The notes under the pieces were generated by a model that was not told where the DNA came from, made no database searches, and worked only from the letters and a program-made list of their open reading frames with translations. 64,000 nt of DNA. It comes from Symsagittifera roscoffensis (taxonomy: Eukaryota > Xenacoelomorpha > Acoela > Convolutidae). Shown here piece by piece: positions 34,786 through 46,684 of this stretch (positions are counted from its first letter, which is position 1; each line of letters starts with the position of its first letter). The DNA is taken from the NCBI RefSeq assembly GCF_963678635.1, contig NC_087064.1, positions 54,752,338-54,816,337 of the forward strand, read 5' to 3'. Both the position numbers and the translations under genes were made by a program.

Positions 34786-35225
34786 ATGGGGCACCAGACA
34801 GGAGATCTGGAAGAAGATAGTTACCGGATCTTGAGACAGTACTGTTTGCATAGAGAGGGACGGTTATATCTGAATAAGGATGGAATAGTTGCGTGCAACA
34901 GGACAGAAGAGGACAAGCTGCTCTGCAAATATAACGCGATAGTGTCGCCGCAACTCAGACGGAATTAATATTGAGGTCGCTTGATCAGATGGGTCATCAA
35001 GGGATTGATAAAGTGTACCAGAGGATCGTGAAACACTTTGAATGGCCTGGGATCAAAAAGGGATGCAAAAAGTCGGTGACGAAATGCCTGTCATGCCAGC
35101 AGGTGGAAGTTTCTAGGAAATTACGATTCCCATTTCAGTCAATCGAGTCGTCCCAGTTCGATGAAGTGGAACAAATTGATCATCAGAAGTTATGTATGAC
35201 GGACATTGGCAATAATCAGTCATAA
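34786..35225 (+). pseudogene. Integrase zinc-binding (H2C2-like) region
   Basis: GRLYLNKDGIVACNRTEEDK precedes a frameshift at about 34965, then MGHQGIDKVYQRIVKHFEWP and KSVTKCLSCQQ. CLSC (35085-35096) and the GHQG histidine fit the HHCC finger. The expected upstream histidine is not evident. Spacing and the W-P-G-I motif are typical of Gypsy integrases. Confidence 0.6.
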
Positions 35226-35800
35226 TCAGGTCTTGGTGATGATCGACCACTTCACCAAGTATGCAGAATCCGTGCCCCGCCTAACGGCCTCAGCCGAAGA
35301 GACGTGCGATTAACTGATTAGTACTTGGGTAGCTAGACATGAAAGCCTGATGACGTTCCAGACAGGCAATGGAACTGCTTTTATAGGAGAGCTTACAAAA
35401 GAGCTGATGAGATGTTCTCAGATTGCCGAGGCTCATTGTACAAAGTAGCATCTGCAGACGAATGGCTTAGTAGAAAGACAAAATTGGACTCTGTTATCGA
35501 CGTTGAGGGTCTAATGTTCCCGATACTTTAATCATTTGAACAGATAGTTGCAACAAGTAATGGGAGCCTACAACAGTACGCAGCACTCCAACCCAGGAAT
35601 TCGTCCACACCTGATGTTAACTGGGCATGAAAAAGCATTGCCTTTGACTTTCTTTTACCCTAAGTATGAAGGCAAGAAGACATCGCCACAAGTCCATGTA
35701 CGAGTTATGATTAGACATCAGCAGGAGCTAAGCGAATTATGTATGCGCAATACGCAACCAGCTCAGTCGAAGCAGAGAAAAAAAATTTGATAAGAAAGCT
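35226..35800 (+). pseudogene. Integrase catalytic core, decayed
   Basis: VLVMIDHFTKYAES gives the first Asp (35245-35247). The second catalytic position reads Gly (FQTGNGTAF, 35365-35367). NGLVERQN supplies Glu (35473-35475), 35 residues after it, the DDE spacing. MGAYNSTQHSNPGIRPHLML follows. Several stops interrupt the core. Confidence 0.65.
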
Positions 35801-36530
35801 GCTACTGCAAAAGTTTACTCATTAGAAGACTACGTGTGGGTTTTTCAGAACGTCAGCTCAAAAAAAAGTAACGAAGAAACTCCTAAAGAAATGGAGGGAG
35901 ACATTTATGATAACGGAGGTACATCAAGAGGGACGTTTTCGAGACTCAGTACTGGCCGAGCTGCGCACTTTGCAAAAATTAACCAACATAACCCATCCGC
36001 AGAGGACTCGTGTATATATGTAGACAAGAAGGAGGGGACATGATAGACTTGAAAAATATAGCAAAATATCAAGCGGGGTCTAGAGGAGATAACGAGAGGA
36101 TCTAAAGAAATCTCACAAGAAGTAGCCATTGTCGATGATCAAGACAACGAATGGCTCGACTATCGGTCTAAACCTGAAGTAGAGTTTAACGACGAGCAAC
36201 CGCAGCCATTCGAACAAGAATTGACAAACCTGCGCATCTTGGACTGGTTGAACGAAATGACGTCAGACTCTAAGGAAACCAGTGTCACGATTCAGAAGAA
36301 AGACCGCGAGAGCATGAAGTACGTAAAGAACAACAAACATGATCCTTCCTGGGCAGCCCCTGTTCATTCATGCGTCCAACCTCAACCTAATATCCGGTAT
36401 GCGATCGCAGGCGACATCGATGGATGTTTTTGCACGGGGAGTGGGGGTAGGACTTACCCACAATGAAAAATTGTTTAAAAAAACAGAAAATTGCAAGAGA
36501 AACAGGCGGTTTAGAGGCGAAAACAGATGA
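35801..36530 (+). pseudogene. Integrase C-terminal and polyprotein tail
   Basis: DYVWVFQNVSS and RLSTGRAAHFAKINQHNPSA resemble the tail module that follows the core in Gypsy elements. Then a frame with QELTNLRILDWLNEMTSDSK and DRESMKYVKNNKHDPSWAAP (36221-36466). No chromodomain is recognised. Broken by stops. Confidence 0.45.
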
Positions 36531-36573
36531 GGACCCTAAGAAACCAGACAAAAGGAGAATAAAAGAGTCATAA

Positions 36574-37018
36574 TTTACTCTGCCGATTGAACACTCGAGT
36601 AGAACAAAACTAACAGATAGCGATTTGTTACTTACAGATAGGATGTGTGCGATAGCTATCACCGCGGATATGAGTTATAGAACAGAATTAGCAGACATTT
36701 TCAGAAGAGAGTACCAGAAGATAGTTTTTATGGAAGCAAAGTTCAGGAAAAAGGGGTGTAGCAGCTTTGTCACCGGCGGCTAGACAAATACCAGGGAATT
36801 ATTTATGCTTCTTAGTGACGAGGGGGACGGAAAAGCAGCACGTCGTGGACCCTGAACATTTGGTTTTGTCCCTGAAGAGACTAAGAGACTTCTTAGTGGA
36901 GAGGAGAGTGATATAACTCTCATTTCTGGTCTATGAACCAAACAGAGGACGACTGCATTCTCGGGAGCTGTGCGCACTGATACGCGTAACTTTTTCAAAT
37001 ACCAACCTAGAATTATAA
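36574..37018 (+). pseudogene. Macro-domain-like 3' ORF of the retroelement
   Basis: The first frame (36574-36780) encodes LTDSDLLLTDRMCAIAITAD and LADIFRREYQKIVFMEAKFR. After a frameshift near 36760, the second encodes NYLCFLVTRGTEKQ, LVLSLKRLRDFLVERRVI (stop TAA), VYEPNRGRLHSRELCALIRV and ends at TAA 37016-37018. The order 'AIA.TADM......FR..Y ... FLVTR ... SL..LRDF ... PNRG.L' resembles the Appr-1''-P/macro fold, with the A-D and P-N-R-G positions at ligand-loop sites. Function is inferred from pattern only. Confidence 0.4.
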
Positions 37019-38361
37019 TTACATAAGAAATGTTATTTAAATGTTGATTGTAGGTTGTGTTATTTGTTATGTTGTTGTAAGTGGTTTTTCTTTTCTGAAA
37101 GCAGTTTCGATTCAATTTGGTGGTTTGTAATTTCGCTTACTTTTTGATTTTGTATATTTGTTTGGATTTCTTTATTGGCTCTGAAGTTTCAAAAATTTGG
37201 AATTTTGAAGCTTCAGAGCAAACTTTATTTGTGACATCATTTTGTTTTGCTTTTGACTTTTGACGGGCGTTTGTCCAAGTGTTGTCGGCTCAATTGTTGC
37301 TCAGTTAATACTCATTTAAAGCCGTTGTTTGTGTTGCTGGACGAATTTTTATAAAGTGAACATCATTGAAGACAAGACTTGGAGTCTTTGTAGATATGGG
37401 TTTTGAAGTTAGTTTCATTGAATTTTTCCCGTTTTCGTATCTTGTCTGCAGGATTGCAATGTGAGGTTTGCTTGGTATCGCAAGTTTCGTATCGCAGCAC
37501 CTCAAAAATAATTAGGAGGCCATCTGTGTGTTTTGTGAATTGTAAGCGGATTCTGCAACGACGCTCCCTTTGATCTTTTTTTGTTCTTTCAATCATTTTA
37601 ATCGTTCCAGAGACATAAAGACACAAAATTCTGCGCCTATCCAGCGCAGTTTGATCTCGTAACAATACTATGTGGTGAAATTGTAAAGCCATGAATGACT
37701 CAAACTGACTAGTTGGGTGTGGTTTGAGTACAAATTTTATTTTCATTTCAAGTTTTTGCGTGTTCTGTTGATTGAAAACTTTTATTCAATATCGAAGTTG
37801 ATCAAAATTTTTCCGAATTATCTTTCTCCTGATTGCCGAGAAATCAAAAAAGATATTGAATTCTGATTGTGTATTAATTCAACAATTCAATATTTTGTCA
37901 ACCCCTCGTATATTCTTTGAGATTTTCGATATTCAACATTTTGGATGAAGACAACTACAAGCTGGTTTCGACATCAAGGGTTAAATTTTTTCAACATTAT
38001 GGATATTTTAATCATTGTTTACTTTGATTATTGTATGTCTTCACTTATGTTGCCATATGGTTTTTTGTTGTTCCAGCCACTAAAACTGGAATATCTCATT
38101 TTTTTCAAATATTTCCTTCATTTCAAATATTTCAAAAAATTGATATACAAAGAGAACCTTATGCTCAAGGAGTATATTGGGGTATTCGAGACAACAAACG
38201 CCAGAAATCAGCGGCAAACAACAAAAAAAAACAGTATTCTGAGAGACGTGTGTTAAGCGGGTGATAAACAGTGATGCCCGACGCCCAAGCGAACCATTGA
38301 ATGAACGGTGCTGCTGTCGAAAAACTTCAAGAATTGTCGCAAAAAAAAACATTGTATATAG

Positions 38362-38364
<3 letters not shown>
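37019..38364. other. AT-rich interval between region A and the satellite
   Basis: No convincing gene. Blocks such as 'tgtcggctcaattgttg' and 'gtatcgcaag' recall the interiors and ends of the hairpin-bounded repeats. A minus-strand frame of 127 codons (37363-37746) has no recognisable motif. If copy A had a 3' LTR it should lie here, but I found no match to the 5' side. Confidence 0.4.
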
Positions 38365-38406
<42 letters not shown>

Positions 38407-38434
38407 TCTCCTTTTTTTTCTCTCTCTCTCTCTC
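38365..38434. repeat. (CT)n microsatellite
   Basis: An almost pure CT tract at 38365-38402 is followed by a short interruption with a T-run and a second CT tract at about 38419-38434. Confidence 0.9.
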
Positions 38435-38683
38435 ACAAAAAAGGATGTGCTGAAGTTTTGCAAAGGCTGCTCTGACAAATATATGAGTTCCGTCTGCAAC
38501 TCAAAAGGACACTATGCTCACATTTAAACGAATGATCAGCTAAAGTCTACCAGGAAGAGTTTGGAAACTCCTGATCTTGTCCAAATTTGAAAATTTTTAG
38601 TCTGTTTTTAAGCCAGGTGTTTATTTAGAAAAAATATATAAATTGATGAAAAAAAAATGAAAAAGAAAGCATATATAGAATAT

Positions 38684-41600
38684 CTTCATCAAGAAAAGAT
38701 CCGATCAAAGGTACATTGAGAAAGTAGGACCAAGCAATGCAGTGTCATGGATCTCCAGTATTGACCCCCATTGAAAAATGCAACTACAGAAACTGAAAAT
38801 GATATAAGTGACGCTACTGCAGCAAGAAAACAACCAATCAAAGGTACATTGTGACAATAGGACCAAGCAATGCAGTGTCATGGATCTCCAGTATTGACCA
38901 CCAATGCAAAGTGCTACTACAGAAACTGAAAATAATATAAGTGTCGCTACTGCACCAAGAAAACATCCGATCAAAGGTACATTGTGAAAATAGTACCAAG
39001 CAATGCAGTGTCATGGATCTCCAGTATAGACCACCATTGCAAAGTGCTACTACAGAAACTGAAAATAATATAAGTGTCGCTACTGCACCAAGAAAACATT
39101 CGATCAAAGGTACATTGTGAAAATAGGATAAAGCAATGCAGTGTCATGGATCTGCAGTTTTGACCACTTTTGCAAAATGCAACTACAGAAATTGAAAATG
39201 ATATAAGTGTCGCTACCGCAGCAAGAAAAAATTCGATCAAAGGTACATTGTGAAAATAGGACCAAGCAATGCATTGTCATGGATATGTAGTTTTGACCAC
39301 TAATTGCAAAATGCAAATACAGAAACTGAAAATGATAAAAGTGTAGCTACTGCAGCAAGAAAACACCCGATCAAAGGTACATTGTGAAAATAGGACCAAG
39401 AAATGCAGTATCATGGATCTCCAGTAATGACCACCATTGCAAAGTGCTACTACAGAAATTGAAAATGATATGATTGTCGCTACTGCACCAAGAAAACATC
39501 CGATCAAAGTTACTTTGTGAAAAAGGGACCAAACAAGGCATTTTCATGGATCTCCAGTACTGACCACCGTTGCAAATTGCAACTACAGAAACTGAAATTG
39601 ATAAAAGTGTCGCCACTGCAGGAAGAAAACACCCGATAAAAGGTAAATTGTGAAAATAGGACCAAGCAATGCAGTGTCATGGATATCCAGTATTGACCAC
39701 CAATGCAAAGTGCTACTACGGAAACTGAAAATGATTTGAGTGTCGCTACTGCACCAAGAAAACATCCGATCAAAGTTATATTGTGAAAATAGGACCAAGC
39801 AATGCAGTGTCATGGATCTGCAGTATTGACCACTATTGCAAAAGGCTACTACAGAAACTGAAAATAATATAAGTGTCGCTACTGCACCAAGAAAACATTC
39901 GCTAAAAGGTACCTTTTGAAAAAAGGACCAAACAAAGCGTTTTCATGGATCTCCAGTATTGACCACCATTGCAAAATGCCACTACAGAAACTGAAAATGA
40001 TATGAGTGTCGCTACTGCACCAAGAAAACATCCGATCAAAGGTACCTTGTGAAAATAGGACCAAGCAATGCAGTGTCATGGATCTGCAGTATTGACCACC
40101 ATTGCAAAGTGCTTCTACAGAAACTGAAAATGATAAAAAGGTCGCTACCGCAGCAAGAAAACATCCGATCAAAAGTACCTTGTGAAAAAAGAACCAAGCA
40201 ATGCAGTGTCATGGATCTGTAGTTTTGACCACCATTGCAAAGTGCTACTACAGAAAATGAAAATAATATAAGTATCGCTACTGCACCAAGAAAACATTCG
40301 CAAAAAGGTACATTTTGAAAAAAGGACCAAACAAGGCGTTTTCATGGATCTCCAGTTTTGACCACCATTGCAAAATGTAAATACAGAAACTGAAAATGAT
40401 ATAAGTGTCGCTACTGCACCAAGAAAACATTCGATCAAAGGTACATTTACAAAAAAAGGAACAAAGAAGGCATTTTCATGGATCTCCAGTATTGACCACC
40501 ATTGAAAATGCTACTACAGAAACTGGAAATGATATAAGTGTCGCTACTGCACCAAGAAAACATCCGCTAAAAGGTACATTTTGAAAAAAGGACCAAACAA
40601 AGCGTTTTCATGGATCTCCAGTATTAACCACCGTTAGAAATTGCCACTACAGAAACTGAAAATGATATGAGTGTCGCTACTGCACCAAGAAAACATCCGA
40701 TCAAAGATACATTGTGAAAATAGGACCAAGCAATGCAGTGTCATGGATCCGCAGTATTGACCACCATTGCAAAATGCTACTAGAGAAAATGAAAATAATA
40801 TAAGTGTCGCTACTGCACCAAGAAAACATTCGCTAAAAGGTACATTTTGAAAAAAGGAACAAACAAGGCATTTTCATGGATCTCCAGTATTGACCACCGT
40901 TGCAAACTGCAATTACAGAAACTGAAATTGATTTGGTGTCGATACTGCAGCAAGAAAACATCCAATCAAAGGTACAATGTGAAAATAGGACAAAGCAATG
41001 CAGTGTCATGGATCTGCAGTTCTGACCACCATTGCAAAATGCAACTACAGAAACTGAAAATGATATAAGTGTCGCTACCGCAGCAAGAAAACATCCAATC
41101 AAAGGAACATTGTGAAAATAGGACCAAGCAATGCAGTGTCTTGGATCTGTAGTTTTGACCACTAATTGCAAAATGCAAATACAGAAACTGAAAATGATAT
41201 AAGTGTCGCTACTGCACCAAGAAAACATTCGATCAAAGGTACATGTTGAAAAAAGGAACAAACAAGGCATTTTCATGGATCTCCAGTATTGACCACCGTT
41301 GCAAATTGCAACTACAGAAACTGAAAATGATTTGGTGTCGATACTGCAGCAAGAAAACATCCAATCAAAGGTACATTGTGAAAATAGGACAAAGCAATGC
41401 AGTGTCATGGATCTGCAGTTCTGATCACCATTGCAAAATGCAACTACAGAAAGTGAAAATGATATAAGTTTCGCTACCGCAGCAAGAAAACATCCGATCA
41501 AAGGAAAATTGTGAAAATAGGACCAAGCAATGCAGTGTCATGGATCTGTAGTTTTGACTACTAATTGCAAAATGCAAATACAGAAACTGAAAATGAAATA

Positions 41601-44600
41601 AGTGTCGCTAATGCAGCAAGAAAACATCCAATCAAAGGTACATTGTGAAAATAGGACCAAGCATTGCAGTGTCATGGATTCATAGTGTTGACCACCATTG
41701 AAAATGCAACTACAGAAAATGAAAATGATATATGTGTCGCTTCTGGAGCCAGAAAACATCCAATCAAAGGTAAATTGTGAAAATAGGACCAATCAATGCA
41801 GTGTCATGGATCTACAGTTTTGACGACCACTATTGCAAAATGCAACTTCAGAAACTGAAAATGATATAAGTGTCGCTTCGGCAGCAAGAAAACATCCGAT
41901 CAAAAATACATTGTGAAAATAGGACCAAACAATGCAGTGTCATAGATCTGTAGTTTTTGCCACCATTGCAAAATGTAAATACAGAAACCGAAATTGATAT
42001 AAGTGTCGCTACTGCAGCAAGCAAACATCCAATCAAAGGTACCTTGTGAAAATAGGACAAAGCAATGCAGTGTCATGGATCTCCAGTATTGGCCACCATT
42101 TCAAAATGCAAATACAGAAACTGAAAATGATAAAAGTATCTCTACTGCATCAAGAAAGCATCCGATCAAAGGTACATTGCGAAAATAGGACCAAGCAATG
42201 CAGTATCATGGATCTGCAGTATTGACCACCATTGCAAAGTCCTTCTACAGAAACTGAAAATGATAAAAGTGTCGCTACCGCAGCAAGAAAACATCCGATC
42301 AAAAGTACCTTGTGAAAAAAGGACCAAGCAATGCAATGTCATGGATCTGTAGTTTTGACCACTAATTGCAAAATGCAAATACAGAAACTGAAATTGATAT
42401 AAGTGTCGCTACTGCACCAAGAAAACATTCGATCAAAGATACATTTTGAAAAAAGGAACAAACAAGGCATTTTCATGGATCTCCAGTATTGACCACCGTT
42501 GCAAACTGCAACTACAGAAACTGAAAATGATTTGGTGTCGATACTGCAGCAAGAAAACATCCAATCAAAGGTACATTGTGAAAATAGGACAAAGCAATGC
42601 AGTGTCATGGATCTGCAGTTCTGACCACCATTGCAAAATGCAACTACAGAAACTGAAAATGATATAAGTGTCGCTACCGCAGCAAGAAAACATCCAATCA
42701 AAGGAACATTGTGAAAATAAGACCAAGCAATGCAGTGTCATGGATCTGTAGTTTTGACCACTAATTGCAAAATACAAATACAGAAACTGAAATTGATAAT
42801 AGTGTCGCTACTGCGCCAAGAAAACATTCGATCAAAGGTACATTTTGAAAAAAGGAACAAACAAGTTATTTTCATGGATCTCCAGTAATGACCACCGTTG
42901 CAAACTGCAGCTACAGAAACTGAAAATGATTTGGTGTCGATACTGCAGCAAGAAAACATCCAATCAAATGTACATTGTGAAAATAGGACAAAGCAATGCA
43001 GTGTCATGGATCTGCAGTTCTGACCACCATTGGAAAATGCAACTACAGAAACTGAAAATGATATAAGTGTCGCTACCGCAGCAAGAAAACATCCAATCAA
43101 AGGAACATTGTGAAAATAGGACCAAGCAATGCAGTGTCATGGATCTGTAGTTTTGACCACTAATTGCAAAATAAAAATACAGAAACTGAAATTGATAATA
43201 GTGTCGCTACTGCACCAAGAAAACATTCGATCAAAGGTACATTTTGAAAAAAGAACAAACAAGGCATTTTCATGGATCTCCAGTATTGACCACCGTTGCA
43301 AATTGCAACTACAGAAACTGAAAATGATTTGGTGTCGATACTGCAGCAAGAAAACATCCAATCAAAGGTACCTTGTGAAAATAGGACAAAGGAATGCAGT
43401 GTCATGGATCTGCAGTTCTGACCACCATTGCAAAAAGCAACTACAGAAAACGAAAATGATATAAGTGTCGCTACCGCAGCAAGAAAACATCCGATCAAAG
43501 GAACATTGAGAAAATAGGACCAAGCAATGCAGTGTCATGGATCTGTAGTTTTGACCACTAATTGCAAAATGCAAATACAGAAACTGAAAATGATATAAGT
43601 GTCGCTACTGCAGCAAGAAAACATCCAAACAAAGGTACATTGTGAAAATAGGACCAAGCATTGCAGTGTCATGGATTCATAGTGTTGACCACCATTGAAA
43701 ATGCAACTACAGAAAATGAAAATGATATATGTGTCGCTTCTGGAGCAAGAAAACATCCAATCAAAGGTACATTGTAAAAATAGGACCAATCAATGCAGTG
43801 TCGTGGATCTGCAGTTTTGACGACCACCATTGCAAAAAGCAACTTCAGAAACTGAAAATGATATAAGTGTCGCTTCGGCAGCAAGAAAACATCCGATCAA
43901 AAAAACATTGTGATAATAGGACCAAACAATGCAGTGTCATAGATCTGTAGTTTTTACCACCATTGCAAAATGTAAATACAGAAACCGAAATCGATATAAG
44001 TGTCGCTGCTGCAGCAAGCAAACATCCAATCAAAGGTACATTGTGAAAATAGGACCAAGCAATGCAGTGTCATGGATCTCCAGTATTGGCCAGCATTTCA
44101 AAATGCAAATACAGAAACTGAAAATGATAAAAGTATCGCTACTGCATCAAGAAAGCATCCGATCAAAGGTACATTGTGAAAATAGGACCAAGCAATGCAG
44201 TATCATGGACCTCCAGTATTGACCACCATTGCAAAATGCAGCTACAGAAAGTGAAAGTGATATAAGTGACGCTACTGCAGCAAGAAAACAACCGATCAAA
44301 GGTACATTGTGAAAGTAGGACCAAGGAAGGCATTGTCATGGATCTCCAGTTTTGACCACCATTGCAAAATGCTACTACAGAAACTGAATATGATATAAAT
44401 GTCGCTACTGCTGCAAGAAAACATCCGATCAAAGGTACATTGTGAAAAAAGGACCAAGCAAGCAAAGCAAGGCATTGTCATGGATCTCCAGTATTGACCA
44501 CCATTGCAAAATGCTACTACAGAAACTGGAAATGATATAAGTTTCGCTACTGCAGCAAGAAAACATCCGATCAAAGTTATTTTGTGAAAATAGGACCAAG

Positions 44601-44614
44601 CAATTCAGTGTCAT
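38684..44614. repeat. 133-bp satellite array with higher-order structure
   Basis: About 44 head-to-tail monomers of 133 bp, each with the blocks gatcaaaggtacattgtg, gcaatgcagtgtcatgg, ttgaccaccattgcaaa, ctacagaaactgaaaatg and gtcgctactgca. Monomers differ by scattered substitutions. A variant with 'tttggtgtcgatactgcag' recurs at about 40930, 41330, 42530, 42930 and 43330, showing a 399-bp (three-monomer) period. Marker pairs at 41677/43672 and 41941/43939 show a further duplication of about 2.0 kb (15 monomers). No ORF is meaningful, because the period is not a multiple of three. Confidence 0.92.
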
Positions 44615-44900
44615 TGAGCGCCCCTCACATGGTAGACACCTCTCCGTGGTTCAACTTTCTCGGACGGCTAAGTCTACCGGCTCTGACCCCTCCAAACCCG
44701 GCCCGGAACTTCATGCGAGGTGCAGCACTGACAATGGTGTTAAGCGGTTCAATTCAACGGGAGCTCTACAACAATTGGCCAATTTGCTAATTACAAAGAA
44801 TTGCCGCCCACGTTTTATTCACTTCAATTTTTTATTCGCCTTAATTGACCGACAATGTCCTCGGTACAACTTTGCATTGCGCAAAGTTCTTTGAGCTCGT
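44615..44900 (+). pseudogene. Possible integrase remnant
   Basis: After the satellite ends, one frame reads PGPELHARCSTDNGVKRFNS followed by TGALQQLANLL. The '.DNG..FNST.LQQ' pattern recalls the second catalytic Asp region of a retroelement integrase. It is short and unsupported elsewhere. Confidence 0.2.
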
Positions 44901-46684
44901 GCCATAGTTTGTCAGCGTGCTTGGACCCTAGAGATTTAGAGGTGTACATGCCGTATCAATTTTTACGTGAGCAACATCGAGTAAATTTTTCTTCTTTGGT
45001 AATTACGAATGTTTTGACTATAAAAAACAACTAATAAAAAACTTTATTACCGGTAACATTGTGACTATAAAAAACTAATGATGATGTAAATATTTTTTTT
45101 CTTGAACTGAAAAATCAGACAGTACCGGTTTGATTTTGCGCCATCCGCTGATGTTCTGTAGTGTTTTATAAAGCAAATGATGTGAAAAAACTTTTTTACG
45201 CCCCATCTAACGTTTTGCCGTTTTTTCTGATGGCTGAAAGTTGCTAATTCTCGATCAATCTTGACCAAAACAAATCACTAGTAGCGTCAGATAGTTTTTA
45301 GTCAGAAAATATCTGTTTCATGATAGACTCTTAGTCGCATTTGTTGTTTCCGTTTTATAAAGAAAAATTGAAAAATTTATTGTTTGCCCATTTGAATGAA
45401 CAGCAAAAACTTGAAGTAAAGCTTTTCTAAATCGATATTTGAGCCTTCTCAAAAGATTTTGCCACAAAAAAGTACTTGAAAAATGCAGCCAACTCAAACA
45501 ACAAAATTTAGGCATGAAATTAAATTTTTAGGAAGAAGAAAAGGTCAAGCATTGCACTAGCTACAAATACGCCAGAAGAGCCAAGACTTTCGACTCAGTG
45601 TAATGCCCCCGGAGATATTCTTTGTTGAGTTTGGACTCTGGGCTCTTTTTCCTTCGCTTACTTTAAAAAGATTAACTGTAGTGGATCCCAATGTTTGGGC
45701 ACAAGCATTTGAACGGACATGGAGGCTTTTATGACTCAGATGGCTAATTTTTGAGAAGAAATCTACTTTCATGGGCCGAAGAAAACCTGCTAGGATGACG
45801 CAGGTAGATGCATCAACACCTGGAATGAAATCATGAAACTGTAATTGGCCCAGGATGGTCTGTCAGATTGACCAGCCTGCAAGGCTCTGCTGAGTCACTT
45901 GGGAGCCAGTTTTCAGCTTGAAGATTGAAAAGTTACATTTGCGTGAACACTTTAATGACAAAAACAAGATTGGTTCTCATGACCTTGTGTACTGACATGT
46001 AATCCATGCAAATTTACACTTACGAAAAAATTTATCCAAATAACTGAGAGCTAGTAAAAGAGCACTTTTCTTTTTTTTGTGCGAACAAAAATTAAAATTA
46101 GAACGTAAACTGCGTGAAAAAATTGATTGTAATCGGAACGTTAATTGAACAAAATTTAACTAAACAGAGCTCCAATAATGAAAAAGTTTGCTGTCATTAC
46201 TGTATATACAGATTATAGGATTAAATTCAAATTAATTTTTCCCGACAATTCGAAAACAATTGTTTATTGTGTAGAATTTCTATCAAACCTAAATTTTTCG
46301 AAAAATGTATAATTCAGAGGTCTAAATAACCAAACTAGTTCTGCTATGAAAGTTTATAGGTAGGAATTAGACAGTTATTACTCGATCTTAATAAAAAATT
46401 GTTGTTTCTCTGTCTTAAAAGATCCTTTTCTCCGCAATAAACAACTATAACAAAATTAATTTTTTAATCAACACTCAATAACTTTGATGATTTACTTTAC
46501 CAATTTATCAACAATGGTTCATCATAATTTGAACTTTTTCAACTGTCAGGCAGTTTTTCTTTCGAACATGCTCGTAATCATTTGACTGCGTTCTACTGTG
46601 TGAAACAGTTTTGACAATAAGACCAAAAGTTTTGCAATTATTTTTCAATTTGATAATTCACTTTGTCAAATGTAGATATAAAAA
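44901..46684. other. AT-rich interval between satellite and region B
   Basis: Mostly unstructured AT-rich DNA. Around 45715-45920 a broken frame (MEAFMTQMANF, INTWNEIMKL, CKALLSHLGASFQLED) looks faintly protein-like but has several stops and no recognisable family. No repeat ends were found. Confidence 0.35.

Larger units (their letters stand above)
26165..37018 (+). mobile_element. Ty3/Gypsy-class retroelement, copy A, decayed and internally duplicated
   Basis: The domain order gag (coiled coil, RG-rich linker, capsid-like, CCHC knuckle), aspartic protease, RT, RNase H, integrase fits Ty3/Gypsy order (integrase after RNase H). A segment from gag to beyond RNase H occurs twice (about 27089-30875 and 30876-33700), each copy with different internal deletions. 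Stops and frameshifts occur in every domain. LTRs were not identified. Element limits are set by the first gag ATG and the end of the macro-like segment. Confidence 0.75.

Noticed and set aside
37019-38364. 3' LTR of copy A
   Set aside because: No direct repeat of this sequence was found upstream of gag by eye; a self-alignment would decide.
40833-41501. Minus-strand 222-codon frame and many similar ones in the satellite
   Set aside because: They result from the repeat; the 133-bp period shifts frame each monomer, and no other evidence for coding exists.
38684-44614. CRISPR-like array
   Set aside because: Contiguous 133-bp monomers with no unique spacers, in a eukaryotic genome.
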